Positions 8,430 through 16,013 of a stretch of 40,349 nucleotides of DNA are shown piece after piece. This stretch comes from Stenotrophomonas tumulicola (GTDB lineage: Bacteria > Pseudomonadota > Gammaproteobacteria > Xanthomonadales > Xanthomonadaceae), in assembly GCF_014117215.1 (NCBI RefSeq), contig NZ_JACGXS010000016.1, positions 1 to 40,349 on the forward strand. The letters run 5' to 3'. Position 1 is the stretch's first letter. Every line of letters begins with the position of its first letter. The notes under the pieces were generated by a model. It was given only the letters and a program-made list of their open reading frames with translations. It was not told where the DNA came from and made no database searches. The position numbers were made by a program, and so were the translations under genes.

Positions 8430-10189
8430 GCGCACCGTCCTCCACGCTGTCGGGCATCGCCACGCCACAGCCGGCACCGGCACCGGCACTACGCATCGTG
8501 CCGGCACGGCACCCGCTGCAGTTGTTCGGCACGCTGCTGGCGCTGGCCTTGATCCTGGTCGGCCTGCAATCGGTGCTGGGCAATCCGCGCTGGGGCTGGG
8601 GAACGTTCGCCGAATGGTTCTTCGCCCGGCCGGTGCTGGAAGGGCTGGCCCGCACGCTGTGGCTGACCGCGCTGGGCACCGGGCTGGGGTTTGCGCTGGG
8701 TACGCTGCTGGCGCTGGCGCGCGTGTCCGGCTCGCCGCTGCTGTCGGCGGTGTCGTGGGGCTATGTGTGGTTGTTCCGCTCGATCCCGCTGCTGGTGCTG
8801 TTGCTGCTGCTCAACAACCTGGGCTACCTGTACAGCACCATTGAACTGGGTGTTCCCTTCACCGACATCAGCCTGTTCTCGTATCCCACCACGCAGCTGA
8901 TCAGCGTGTTCACCGCGGCGGTGCTGGGGCTGACGCTCAACCAGGCTGCGTTCTCGGCCGAAGTCATCCGCGGTGGCATCCTGTCGGTGGACTACGGCCA
9001 GTACGAAGCCGCCGCCGCCCTCGGGCTGCCGCGTGGCCGCCAGATCCGCCGCATCATCCTGCCGCAGGCCATGCGTTCGATCCTGCCGGCTGCGTTCAAC
9101 GATGTGATCGGCCTGGCCAAGAGCACCTCGGTGGTCTACGTGCTGGCACTGCCGGAACTGTTCTACACCGTGCAGGTCATCTACCGCCGCAACCTGGAAG
9201 TGGTGCCGCTGCTGATGGTGGCAACCGTCTGGTACCTGGTCATCCTGACCGTGCTGTCGCTGGCCCAGCACCGCATCGAACGCCGCTTCGCGCGCGGCCA
9301 GCTGCAGCGCGAACGCAGCGTATCGAAGCCGCCGACGCCGACGCCGACGCCGACGGCACGGCCAGCGCCGGGCGGCACCAGGCCCGCCTCCGCACGCCCC
9401 ACCATCGCCACCCAGGTCGCCGCCGGGACCGGTGCAGCGGTCACCCTGCAGGGCGTGGGCAAGTCCTTCGGCGACCAAGTGGTGCTGGACGATGTGCAGC
9501 TGGAACTGAAGGCCGGCAGCGTGACCGTGCTGGTCGGCCCGTCCGGCGCCGGCAAGTCCACCTTGCTGCGGCTGATCAACCACCTGGAGCGCGCCGACCA
9601 TGGCTTCGTCACCGTAGGCGGGCAGCTGGTGGGCTATCGCCGCGATGGCGATACCCTCTATGAACTGGCAGAGAGCGAGATCCGCCGCCGCCGCGCCGAC
9701 GTCGGCATGGTGTTCCAAAGCTTCAACCTGTTCCCGCACCTGACCGCGCTGGAAAACATCATCGAAGCACCGATGGCGGTGCGCGGCATCCCGCGCGTGC
9801 AGGCCGAACGGCAGGCAGCGGACCTGCTCGAACGGGTCGGGCTGTCGGACAAGGCCAATGCCTATCCGCGGCAGCTGTCCGGTGGGCAGCAGCAGCGCAT
9901 CGCCATCGCGCGGGCGCTGGCGCTGCAGCCCAAGGTGCTGTTGTTCGACGAACCCACCTCCGCGCTGGATCCGGAACTGGTCACCGAAGTGCTCAGCGTC
10001 ATCGAAGAACTGGCGCGCTCGGGTACCACCCTGGTCATCGTGACCCATGAACTGGGGTTTGCCCGTCGCGTGGCCGACCACGTGGTGATGATGGACCAGG
10101 GCAAGGTGATCGAGCAGGGCCCGCCGGACGCGATATTCGACCACCCACGCCAACAACGAACCGCCGATTTCCTGGCCAAGACGCTGTAG
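8426..10189 (+). CDS. Fused amino-acid ABC transporter permease/ATPase
   Basis: 587 aa from ATG 8426 (overlapping the previous stop). Residues about 25-295 form a HisM/GlnP-type permease: several membrane segments, and the EAA-like cytoplasmic loop at YEAAAALGLPRGRQIRRIILPQAM. A linker of about 40 residues rich in Thr, Pro and Ala follows. Residues about 340-587 form a polar-amino-acid ATPase: Walker A GPSGAGKST, Q-loop MVFQSFNLFPHL, signature LSGGQQQR, Walker B LLFDEPTSALD, H-loop VTHE. It corresponds to TcyL/M plus TcyN, or YxeN plus YxeO, fused into one chain, and would import the sulfur amino acid across the inner membrane. The substrate is inferred from the operon, not from sequence. Confidence 0.93.
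   Translation: MSAPSSTLSGIATPQPAPAPALRIVPARHPLQLFGTLLALALILVGLQSVLGNPRWGWGTFAEWFFARPVLEGLARTLWLTALGTGLGFALGTLLALARVSGSPLLSAVSWGYVWLFRSIPLLVLLLLLNNLGYLYSTIELGVPFTDISLFSYPTTQLISVFTAAVLGLTLNQAAFSAEVIRGGILSVDYGQYEAAAALGLPRGRQIRRIILPQAMRSILPAAFNDVIGLAKSTSVVYVLALPELFYTVQVIYRRNLEVVPLLMVATVWYLVILTVLSLAQHRIERRFARGQLQRERSVSKPPTPTPTPTARPAPGGTRPASARPTIATQVAAGTGAAVTLQGVGKSFGDQVVLDDVQLELKAGSVTVLVGPSGAGKSTLLRLINHLERADHGFVTVGGQLVGYRRDGDTLYELAESEIRRRRADVGMVFQSFNLFPHLTALENIIEAPMAVRGIPRVQAERQAADLLERVGLSDKANAYPRQLSGGQQQRIAIARALALQPKVLLFDEPTSALDPELVTEVLSVIEELARSGTTLVIVTHELGFARRVADHVVMMDQGKVIEQGPPDAIFDHPRQQRTADFLAKTL
9332..9355. repeat. Hexanucleotide CCGACG repeat (x4) in the ABC fusion linker
   Basis: Four tandem CCGACG units encode the PTPTPTPT stretch between permease and ATPase domains. 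The unit is 6 bp, so slippage would change linker length two residues at a time without breaking the frame. Confidence 0.85.
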
Positions 10190-10220
10190 CAGCTGCCCCT
10201 CCTTTCCTGCAGGGAATCCC

Positions 10221-11198
10221 ATGAGCTCTTCTCGCAACAAGCGTCGCTTGTCCGCCAGCACGGTGGTGATCGCCGGTGTGTTCATCGTCGGTGTCGCCGG
10301 TATCGTCTATTCCCGGGTAACCTCCGGCGGCGATGCGCCGGACGCCGGTGCCACCTCGCTGGCCGATCGTGATGCACCGGCGCTGGCTGGCACGCCCGAT
10401 GCGCAGGCACAGGCGCTGTTGCCGGCCGGATTCGACTTCGTGACGCCCGGCACGCTGACCGTCGCCACCCATCCCGGGCAGTTGCCGCTGGCCGATTACG
10501 GTGCCGACAGCAAGCAGATAGTGGGCGTCGAACCGGACATCGCCCGGCTGATCGCCGATGGGCTCGGCCTGAAGCTGGCGCTGGTGCCGGTGGCCTGGGC
10601 GGACTGGCCGCTGGGGCTGCAATCGGGCAAGTACGATGCGGTGATCTCCAACATCACCGTCACCGAAGAGCGCAAGCAGAAGTTCGATTTTTCCAGCTAC
10701 CGTTTCGACCTGCTGGGCATCTATACGCGAACCGATGGGCCGATCCGGAAGATCGAGAAACCGGCCGACGTGGCCGGGCTGAAGGTGGTGGTCGGTGCCA
10801 GCACCAACCAGGACCAGATCCTGCGGCAGTGGGACAGGCAGAACATTGCCGCTGGGCTGAAGCCGGTGGAGTACCAGTATTTCGATGATTCGGTGATCGG
10901 CCGGCTGGCGGTCATCACCGGGCGTGCGGATGTGTCCTTCGAACCCAATGCCACCGGCGCGTATTCGGCCCGCGATGGCAAGGTGCGCCGGGTCGGGTTG
11001 TTCCCCGGCGGCTGGCCGGACGCGGCCGCGATTTCGGTCACCACGCGCAAGGGCAGCGGGCTGGCCGAGGCCATCACCCAGGCATTGAACGCACAGATTG
11101 CATCGGGCACGTATGCCAAGGCATTGGAGCGCTGGAACGTGGCCGAAGAAGCGGTGCCGGAATCGGAAACCAACCCGCCGGGGTTGGTCGGGCTTTGA
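10221..11198 (+). CDS. ABC transporter substrate-binding protein, SBP family 3
   Basis: 325 aa, periplasmic amino-acid-binding protein. An N-terminal basic stretch (SSSRNKRR) and hydrophobic segment (about residues 13-31) form an uncleaved anchor or signal peptide with no lipobox Cys. The mature part has the family-3 layout: LTVATHPGQLPLADYG, IVGVEPDIARLIADGLGLKLALVPV, DAVISNITVTEERKQKFDFSSY, then the hinge and ADVSFEPNATGAYS. TEERKQKFDFS is the classic polar-amino-acid SBP signature. It lies 31 bp after the fused permease/ATPase with CAGGGAATCCC before ATG. It should deliver the organosulfur amino acid to that transporter. This is the last gene of the operon: SMAG elements and a convergent gene follow. 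Confidence 0.92.
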   Translation: MSSSRNKRRLSASTVVIAGVFIVGVAGIVYSRVTSGGDAPDAGATSLADRDAPALAGTPDAQAQALLPAGFDFVTPGTLTVATHPGQLPLADYGADSKQIVGVEPDIARLIADGLGLKLALVPVAWADWPLGLQSGKYDAVISNITVTEERKQKFDFSSYRFDLLGIYTRTDGPIRKIEKPADVAGLKVVVGASTNQDQILRQWDRQNIAAGLKPVEYQYFDDSVIGRLAVITGRADVSFEPNATGAYSARDGKVRRVGLFPGGWPDAAAISVTTRKGSGLAEAITQALNAQIASGTYAKALERWNVAEEAVPESETNPPGLVGL

Positions 11199-11227
11199 AC
11201 CCCGGCGAAGGCGCCGCGCTTTGCGTT

Positions 11228-11357
11228 CGCCGGGCATGGCCCGGCGCTACCAACCTGCGGCGCCGGGCCATGCCCGGCGGCTTTTGCCCGTATAACAACG
11301 TTCACGCGCACGCGGTGTTGCCGCGTTGCACGTTCGCCGGGCATGGCCCGGCGCTAC
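11228..11357. repeat. SMAG single unit plus composite SMAG element, copy A
   Basis: A single SMAG unit (11228-11250) is followed by a composite element at 11260-11357: two SMAG units in inverted orientation around a spacer of roughly 50 bp that begins CTTTTGCCCGTATAACAACG. A near-identical composite lies at 27537-27637. Here it fills the space between convergent genes and may act as a bidirectional terminator or mRNA 3'-end stabiliser. Confidence 0.85.
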
Positions 11358-11361
11358 GGCA

Positions 11362-14300
11362 TCACCACTTGGCTTCGAGGGTGCGGAACGGCTGCTTCAA
11401 CAACACGCCCTGGCCGTCGAAACCGGCAACGGCGCGTCCATCCACGCGCACGCTTTTCGGCGGCGTGCGTTGCGGCCACCACACACGCACGGCGGTATCC
11501 CTGCGCAACCCTTCGCCCAGCGTGACCTCCAGCGTTCCCTCCCGCTCCCGCGCCTGCATCTGCAGCGTCCCATACGCCGTCGGCAGGCGCTCCACCGCCA
11601 ATCCCTGTCCCGCCACCCAGGAGGGCGGGGTGCCTGGCAGCAGCGACAAGGCATCGTCGTCCTCGCGCATCAGCATGCCGAACAGCGTGCGGCCGTACTC
11701 GGCGCCGATCCATGTATGCGGCATGTCGCCCAGGTAGCGTGGGAAGCGCAGCCGCGAATGCACCACTTCGGCCAGCACCTGCCATTCCAGCGGACGGCGA
11801 TCATGCAGCAGGCCCTGCAACAGTTCATCGGCCACGGCGGGCTGGTCCAGGTGCACGTAGCTCAGCACGTTACGGATTTCATACGGCGTATAGGCATACA
11901 ACGCATCCGGTTCGGCGCGCCTGCGCACGTCCTCCAGGTAACGCGCAAACGTGGTGCGCAACGCAGCCTCCGGCAGCACGCCCTGCGCGCCGGTCGGGTC
12001 CAGCGCGATCGACACGCTGGTCGGGTCGCCGTCGCCGAGGTCGGCGGACGCGGGAATGAAGTCGATGCCTTTCCATGCCATCGTGGCGCGGATCGACGCG
12101 GCCAGTGCGTCGTGCAGCAGGCGGTACTGCGCACGTGCCCACGCGGCGGTTTCCGTGTCGCCCAGCGATTCGGCCAGCCATGCGCCATCGTGCCATCCCT
12201 TCAGGCCCCAGTAGTCATCCCAATAGCTGTGCGTCGGCGAGGGATAGCCCTCGTGGCTGATCGAAGGCGCGAGGATGCCGGCGAAGCGCTCCGGCGCAGG
12301 CTGGCCGGCCATGTAGCCGGGCACCAGCGTACGTTCGCGCAGTTCCTGCAGGAAGCGCATCGCCGCCTTCACCTTCGGCAGGTAGGCGCGCACCGATTCA
12401 GGCCCGCCATCCAACCGTGCCACGTCGGCGACCAGCGCAATGTACTGGCCTTGGCTGTCGTACTCGATGTCCGAGCCGAAACCGGTATTGACGCTGCCAT
12501 CGTTGTTGAGGATCGGAGAAACCAGGCCGTTGTCGTGCACGCCGTGTTCGCTGTACCAGGCAAGGTAATCGCGCGCGACGTTAGCTTCCCCCATGCGCAG
12601 CAGCACGGCCGACGTCGCCATGCCATCACGGATGAAGGAACGGTTGTAGTTGCGCGGGCCGGGCTGCATGGCCGGGCCGGTCTGGTTGATCAGCATGTAG
12701 GCAGCCTGCGCGCGCAGCATGTCGACCAGGGAAGGGTCGGGCAGGCGGATTCCGATCTGGCCGAGCCGGTCCTGCCAATCAGCCGAGACGCCCGCCGCCA
12801 GCTCGTCGAAGGTGGTGTCGGCATCACGCGATGTGTCGCCCAGGTCCAGCTCCGGCGCGTCCGGCAGGGTGCCGTCGTCGGCAGCGGCAGCGGTACCGAG
12901 CGGCAAGGCGATGACCACCGAGCGGCTGGCGCCGGGCGCCAGCTGGATCCGGTAGGCGAGGGCAGCTGCGGCAAGTCCTTGCGCATCGTCTGCCTGCTGC
13001 GCGTCGGGCAGCGTGCCGCTGGCGATCGCCGCGGTGATTTCGCTGCTGCCGTCGGTGCCGAACGGGGCGGCACCGGCGGCGTCCATCGGGCTGAGCGAGC
13101 GCAGCAGCAGGCGGCCGTTGACGCGGACCGCCTGGCCATCGATGGCGATGTCGCGGATCGGCGACAGCCCGCCGTTCTGCCAGGGTGGATTCATCTGCAT
13201 CGGTCGCACTGCCAGCACCAGGGTGCCATCCACCGGCGTGCTGCCGGTATTGCGCAGGCGATGGCGCACGAGGGTGACCGGCTGGCCACCGTGTTCGACG
13301 GCGAAGGCCTCGCTTTGCAGCTCCAGCCCGGGTTGCGGCATCCACGCCACCGACGGCATCGGTTTCCAGCCATCGCGCAGCGCGTGCTTCACCGGCATCC
13401 CGGCGGCGCTCGTAGCGGTGCCGTCGGCGTTGCGCCAGATCGGCTGCACCAGCGGCGCCCCTTTGAACGCTTCGATGTTGCCATGTTCGTCGAAGATCGA
13501 TTTCTGCAGCCCCGCATGCACGCCGACAGCCGTCCAATAGCTCTGCTGCATGTGCAGCGAGGCCGGGAACAGTGCGCGCTGTGCCCCGTTGGCGACAATC
13601 TGGTACTGCTTCATCGGCGTCATCACCGCGGCCGGCCCGAGCAGGCGGATGCGATCCACTTTCGGCGCGCTGCCTTCCACGCTCAGGCGCAAGGCACGTG
13701 CAGTTACCGGCGCGTTGCCGGCCAACCAGCTCTGTTGGCGGCTGCCGGCCTGCAGGTCGCGTGCCAGCTCGATCCAGCGTCCCTGCGCATCCTGCGCCTG
13801 CAGCCTGGCCGCTGCATGCGCGCCGGCCCAGTCCACCGCCAGCCCGGTGGTCGGCTGCGGGCGGGGCAGGGTGATGTCCAGCGTATGCGTGGTGCCTTTG
13901 CCTGCGGGGATGGCGACGGGGCTGCCGCCTTGCCATAGCGCCGCGGCATGCGCGGCATCCAGGCCGGCCACGCGGGCACTGCTGGAGGCGTCCAGCGGTT
14001 CCATCTCGAACAGCGATACGCCCCAGTCGGACGTGCGCTCCGGGCTGGCCAGCCGCAGGTAGCGTGCCTTGCGCGGAGCGAAGTACAACGTCTCGATGCC
14101 GCCCAGCGCATCGCGCATCGTGTAGGCGTCCTGCCACTGGCTGCCGTCCTGCGAGGTCTGCAGCGTGTAGCCCTCGGGGTTGGAGACGTCCCAGGTGATA
14201 CGGACACCGGCGAGCATGGCAGGCTGTCCGAGGTCGACCTGGAACCAGTGCCCTGGACTGAAGGCACCGCCGGTAACGGTCTTCGGGTCATTGTCGATCA

Positions 14301-14478
14301 GGTGGCTGACTGCCATCGCCGACACCTGCTGCGAGGAACTGCTGGCCTGCCACTGGGTGCGTGGCGGCAGGTCCTGGGCAGACGCGGCGAGGGCCAATGC
14401 AGAGATCGGCAGCAGCATGCATGCAACGCCGCGCCCGGGCCGGAAAAGCGCAGTCCACCGATCTGCGTGCATGCTCAT
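11362..14478 (-). CDS. Secreted discoidin-domain protein with probable (alpha/alpha)6 glycosidase fold
   Basis: 1038 aa. ATG 14478 is preferred over an upstream in-frame GTG because CGAGGAA lies 6 bp before it and a signal peptide follows (ISALALAASA/QD). Residues about 40-165 form an F5/8 type C (discoidin) domain: HWFQVDLGQPAMLAGVRITWD, SQDGSQWQD, ARYLRLASPERT. After a central beta-rich part, residues about 600-900 look like a six-hairpin glycoside hydrolase barrel: NRSFIRDGMATSAVLLRMGE, DSQGQYIALVADVARLDGG, SYWDDYWGLKGWHDGAWLAE, TPYEIRNVLSYVHLDQPAVADELL. Acidic residues in those loops are the likely catalytic candidates, but I cannot name the GH family or substrate. It is transcribed alone from a promoter with a LacI-type palindrome, which suggests sugar-induced expression. 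Periplasmic or secreted location is inferred. Confidence 0.8.
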   Translation of the reverse strand: MSMHADRWTALFRPGRGVACMLLPISALALAASAQDLPPRTQWQASSSSQQVSAMAVSHLIDNDPKTVTGGAFSPGHWFQVDLGQPAMLAGVRITWDVSNPEGYTLQTSQDGSQWQDAYTMRDALGGIETLYFAPRKARYLRLASPERTSDWGVSLFEMEPLDASSSARVAGLDAAHAAALWQGGSPVAIPAGKGTTHTLDITLPRPQPTTGLAVDWAGAHAAARLQAQDAQGRWIELARDLQAGSRQQSWLAGNAPVTARALRLSVEGSAPKVDRIRLLGPAAVMTPMKQYQIVANGAQRALFPASLHMQQSYWTAVGVHAGLQKSIFDEHGNIEAFKGAPLVQPIWRNADGTATSAAGMPVKHALRDGWKPMPSVAWMPQPGLELQSEAFAVEHGGQPVTLVRHRLRNTGSTPVDGTLVLAVRPMQMNPPWQNGGLSPIRDIAIDGQAVRVNGRLLLRSLSPMDAAGAAPFGTDGSSEITAAIASGTLPDAQQADDAQGLAAAALAYRIQLAPGASRSVVIALPLGTAAAADDGTLPDAPELDLGDTSRDADTTFDELAAGVSADWQDRLGQIGIRLPDPSLVDMLRAQAAYMLINQTGPAMQPGPRNYNRSFIRDGMATSAVLLRMGEANVARDYLAWYSEHGVHDNGLVSPILNNDGSVNTGFGSDIEYDSQGQYIALVADVARLDGGPESVRAYLPKVKAAMRFLQELRERTLVPGYMAGQPAPERFAGILAPSISHEGYPSPTHSYWDDYWGLKGWHDGAWLAESLGDTETAAWARAQYRLLHDALAASIRATMAWKGIDFIPASADLGDGDPTSVSIALDPTGAQGVLPEAALRTTFARYLEDVRRRAEPDALYAYTPYEIRNVLSYVHLDQPAVADELLQGLLHDRRPLEWQVLAEVVHSRLRFPRYLGDMPHTWIGAEYGRTLFGMLMREDDDALSLLPGTPPSWVAGQGLAVERLPTAYGTLQMQAREREGTLEVTLGEGLRRDTAVRVWWPQRTPPKSVRVDGRAVAGFDGQGVLLKQPFRTLEAKW

Positions 14479-14537
14479 CAGGTTTCCTCGTTCCACTGCA
14501 GCCCCGAAGGTGGGCCGACGCAGACGCTAACAGGCGT

Positions 14538-14551
14538 TGGAACCGTTTACA
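14538..14551 (-). promoter_or_regulatory. Candidate LacI/GalR-type operator
   Basis: On the minus strand this reads TGTAAACGGTTCCA, an imperfect 14-bp palindrome centred on CG (10 of 14 positions symmetric). That is the general form of LacI-family operators. It lies 60-73 bp upstream of the glycosidase-like gene start. No lacI-family gene is present in this window, so the regulator would be elsewhere. Confidence 0.4.
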
Positions 14552-14849
14552 TGACGCGTCGCAATATCCGGAGGTGCCGCGGCGGACGCCGTGGCGTCGT
14601 GGGCGCTGCGCGGTTTCTGGAAGCCCGCGTGCCGCTGGCTGCGCATGCTTCGCAGGCTGGCGAACAGGGTTTGCGCCATAGCCCCCATCGTTCGACCATC
14701 ATGGGACTGATGTGTCGTTTTTGACCTGCCCGAGGACCGGGGCATCGGGTCTGGAGCGGCGCGAAATGACGCCTGCGGGCTGATTCGATACACCATCCGA
14801 TGGCATCTGGGATAGTTCAGTTTCAGACCTGTCCGATGGCGGATCGAAT

Positions 14850-15332
14850 ATGAACAAGGCTCCTGTTGTCCTCGCCGTCAGCCTCCACCGGCTGCCGCCC
14901 GCTGCCAATTCCGATGCCTCGCCCGTGTGCATCGATGGCCGTGCGCTTGAACGCGTCGGCAGCTGGCTTGCGCAGCCGGCTGGCCTGCCGGTGGCAACGG
15001 ACATCCTCGGCCAGTGCTTCGTCGATGCGTGGACGCGCCACCGCAGCCAGATCGCCACCTTCCATGCACGTGCCGAGCGCATGCACGACGCCCTGGACCC
15101 GCAACGGAACCGCAAGGCCGACGTGCAGCGGGCGGTGCGCATCTGTGCCGCATGGCAGCACCACCAGCGCATATTGCGCGGCCTGGTGGAATGCCAGCAG
15201 CTGTTGCTGGGCCCGCAGGCGGCGGCGCATCCGGTGGCCCGGCGCAAGCAGGCACTGCGTTGGCTGGCAAGCCTGCTCACCCCGGAAAAGGACGGCAGCC
15301 GGCAACACGATGACTGGCTGCGGACAGGCTGA
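14850..15332 (+). CDS. Hypothetical protein, unknown family
   Basis: 160 aa, not recognised. It has no signal peptide, membrane segment or familiar motif. The first 40 residues are Pro/Ala-rich. The middle (about residues 60-120) is probably alpha-helical, rich in His, Arg and Gln (WTRHRSQIATFHARAERMHD, RAVRICAAWQHHQRILRGLV). Codon use and GC match the surrounding chromosome, not the island that begins 16 bp after its stop. The 353-bp gap upstream holds the LacI-like operator of the divergent gene and otherwise nothing I can name. It could be a short regulatory or structural protein; I assign no function. Confidence 0.55.
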   Translation: MNKAPVVLAVSLHRLPPAANSDASPVCIDGRALERVGSWLAQPAGLPVATDILGQCFVDAWTRHRSQIATFHARAERMHDALDPQRNRKADVQRAVRICAAWQHHQRILRGLVECQQLLLGPQAAAHPVARRKQALRWLASLLTPEKDGSRQHDDWLRTG

Positions 15333-15348
15333 CAAGGCGGCCGCTGCG

Positions 15349-15372
15349 GCCGCCGCCATCGGCGCGGTTATT
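15349..15372. repeat. Left attachment-like direct repeat (attL)
   Basis: This 24-bp repeat is identical to 22647-22670. It holds the eamA 3'-end sequence, without the rest of that gene, directly before the integrase relic. Confidence 0.7.
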
Positions 15373-15444
15373 TGCCCGGTTTGGCGGTCATCGGGAGGGA
15401 GAAAACCCGGCACGTTGGAAGGGCCATTTCGACAAAGTCAGATT

Positions 15445-16013
15445 CATCAGGTGTGCCACTTGAAGGCGATGTCCGCTATAGACACTCCCGGGTTCATGAC
15501 CCGCATTGGCAATGCAGGAGGAAACTAGCGCCTTGACACTGCGATTCTTGATCATGACAGCTGCACGTAGCGGTGAAGTCCGCAGAGCCGAGTGGTCCGA
15601 GATCGACTTCGACCAGTCAGTGTGGACTGTTCCGGCGGTGCGTATGAAGGCGAAGCGCCAGCATCGTGTTCCTCTCAGTACGGCTGCCTTGCAAATGTTG
15701 CAGGAGGCCCGCCGACACCGGCTCCCTTGGTCTTCGGCAACCACAAGGGCGGCGTTCTATCGGATATGAACCTAACCACAGTAATGCGGCGCATGGATGT
15801 GGATGCAGTCCCGCACGGGTCTCGATCCACCTTCCGGGATTGGGTCGGTGAGTCCACCCAATACCAAGCGACTTGGCAGAGATGGCCTTGGCCCATGTTC
15901 TTCCGAACAAGACGAAGGCCGCCTATCGCAGGGGCGACGCACTTGAGAAGCGTCGGGCCATGATGGATGCTTGGGCGCTTCACTGCCTGTCTGCGGATCC
16001 CCATGGGCGATAG
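15445..16013 (+). pseudogene. P4-type tyrosine integrase, catalytic-domain relic
   Basis: Pieces of one integrase lie in three frames. First comes KAMSAIDTPGFMTRI (from about 15460), then the core with the first catalytic Arg, FLIMTAARSGEVRRAEWSEI (15532 onward). A shift near 15710 leads to APLVFGNHKGG and HGSRSTFRDWVGES (the H-x-x-R box). A shift near 15866 leads to DLAEMALAHVLPNKT and AAYRRGDALEKRR (the Tyr nucleophile), ending at TAG 16011. Three frameshifts and loss of roughly the first two thirds make it non-functional. The fragments match the P4/CP4-57 integrase class, which fits an island next to an att-like repeat. Confidence 0.88.

Noticed and set aside
8489..10285. Open frame of 598 codons on the minus strand
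   Set aside because: It is fully antisense to the fused ABC transporter, with low-complexity His/Gln/Arg composition and no recognisable motif.
11326..13938. Open frame of 870 codons on the plus strand
   Set aside because: It is antisense to the discoidin/glycosidase-like gene, begins in a SMAG element and is of shadow composition.
14527..14796. Minus-strand frame of 89 codons with SLRSMRSQRHAGFQ
   Set aside because: It has no ribosome site or domain and overlaps the operator/promoter region of the glycosidase-like gene.
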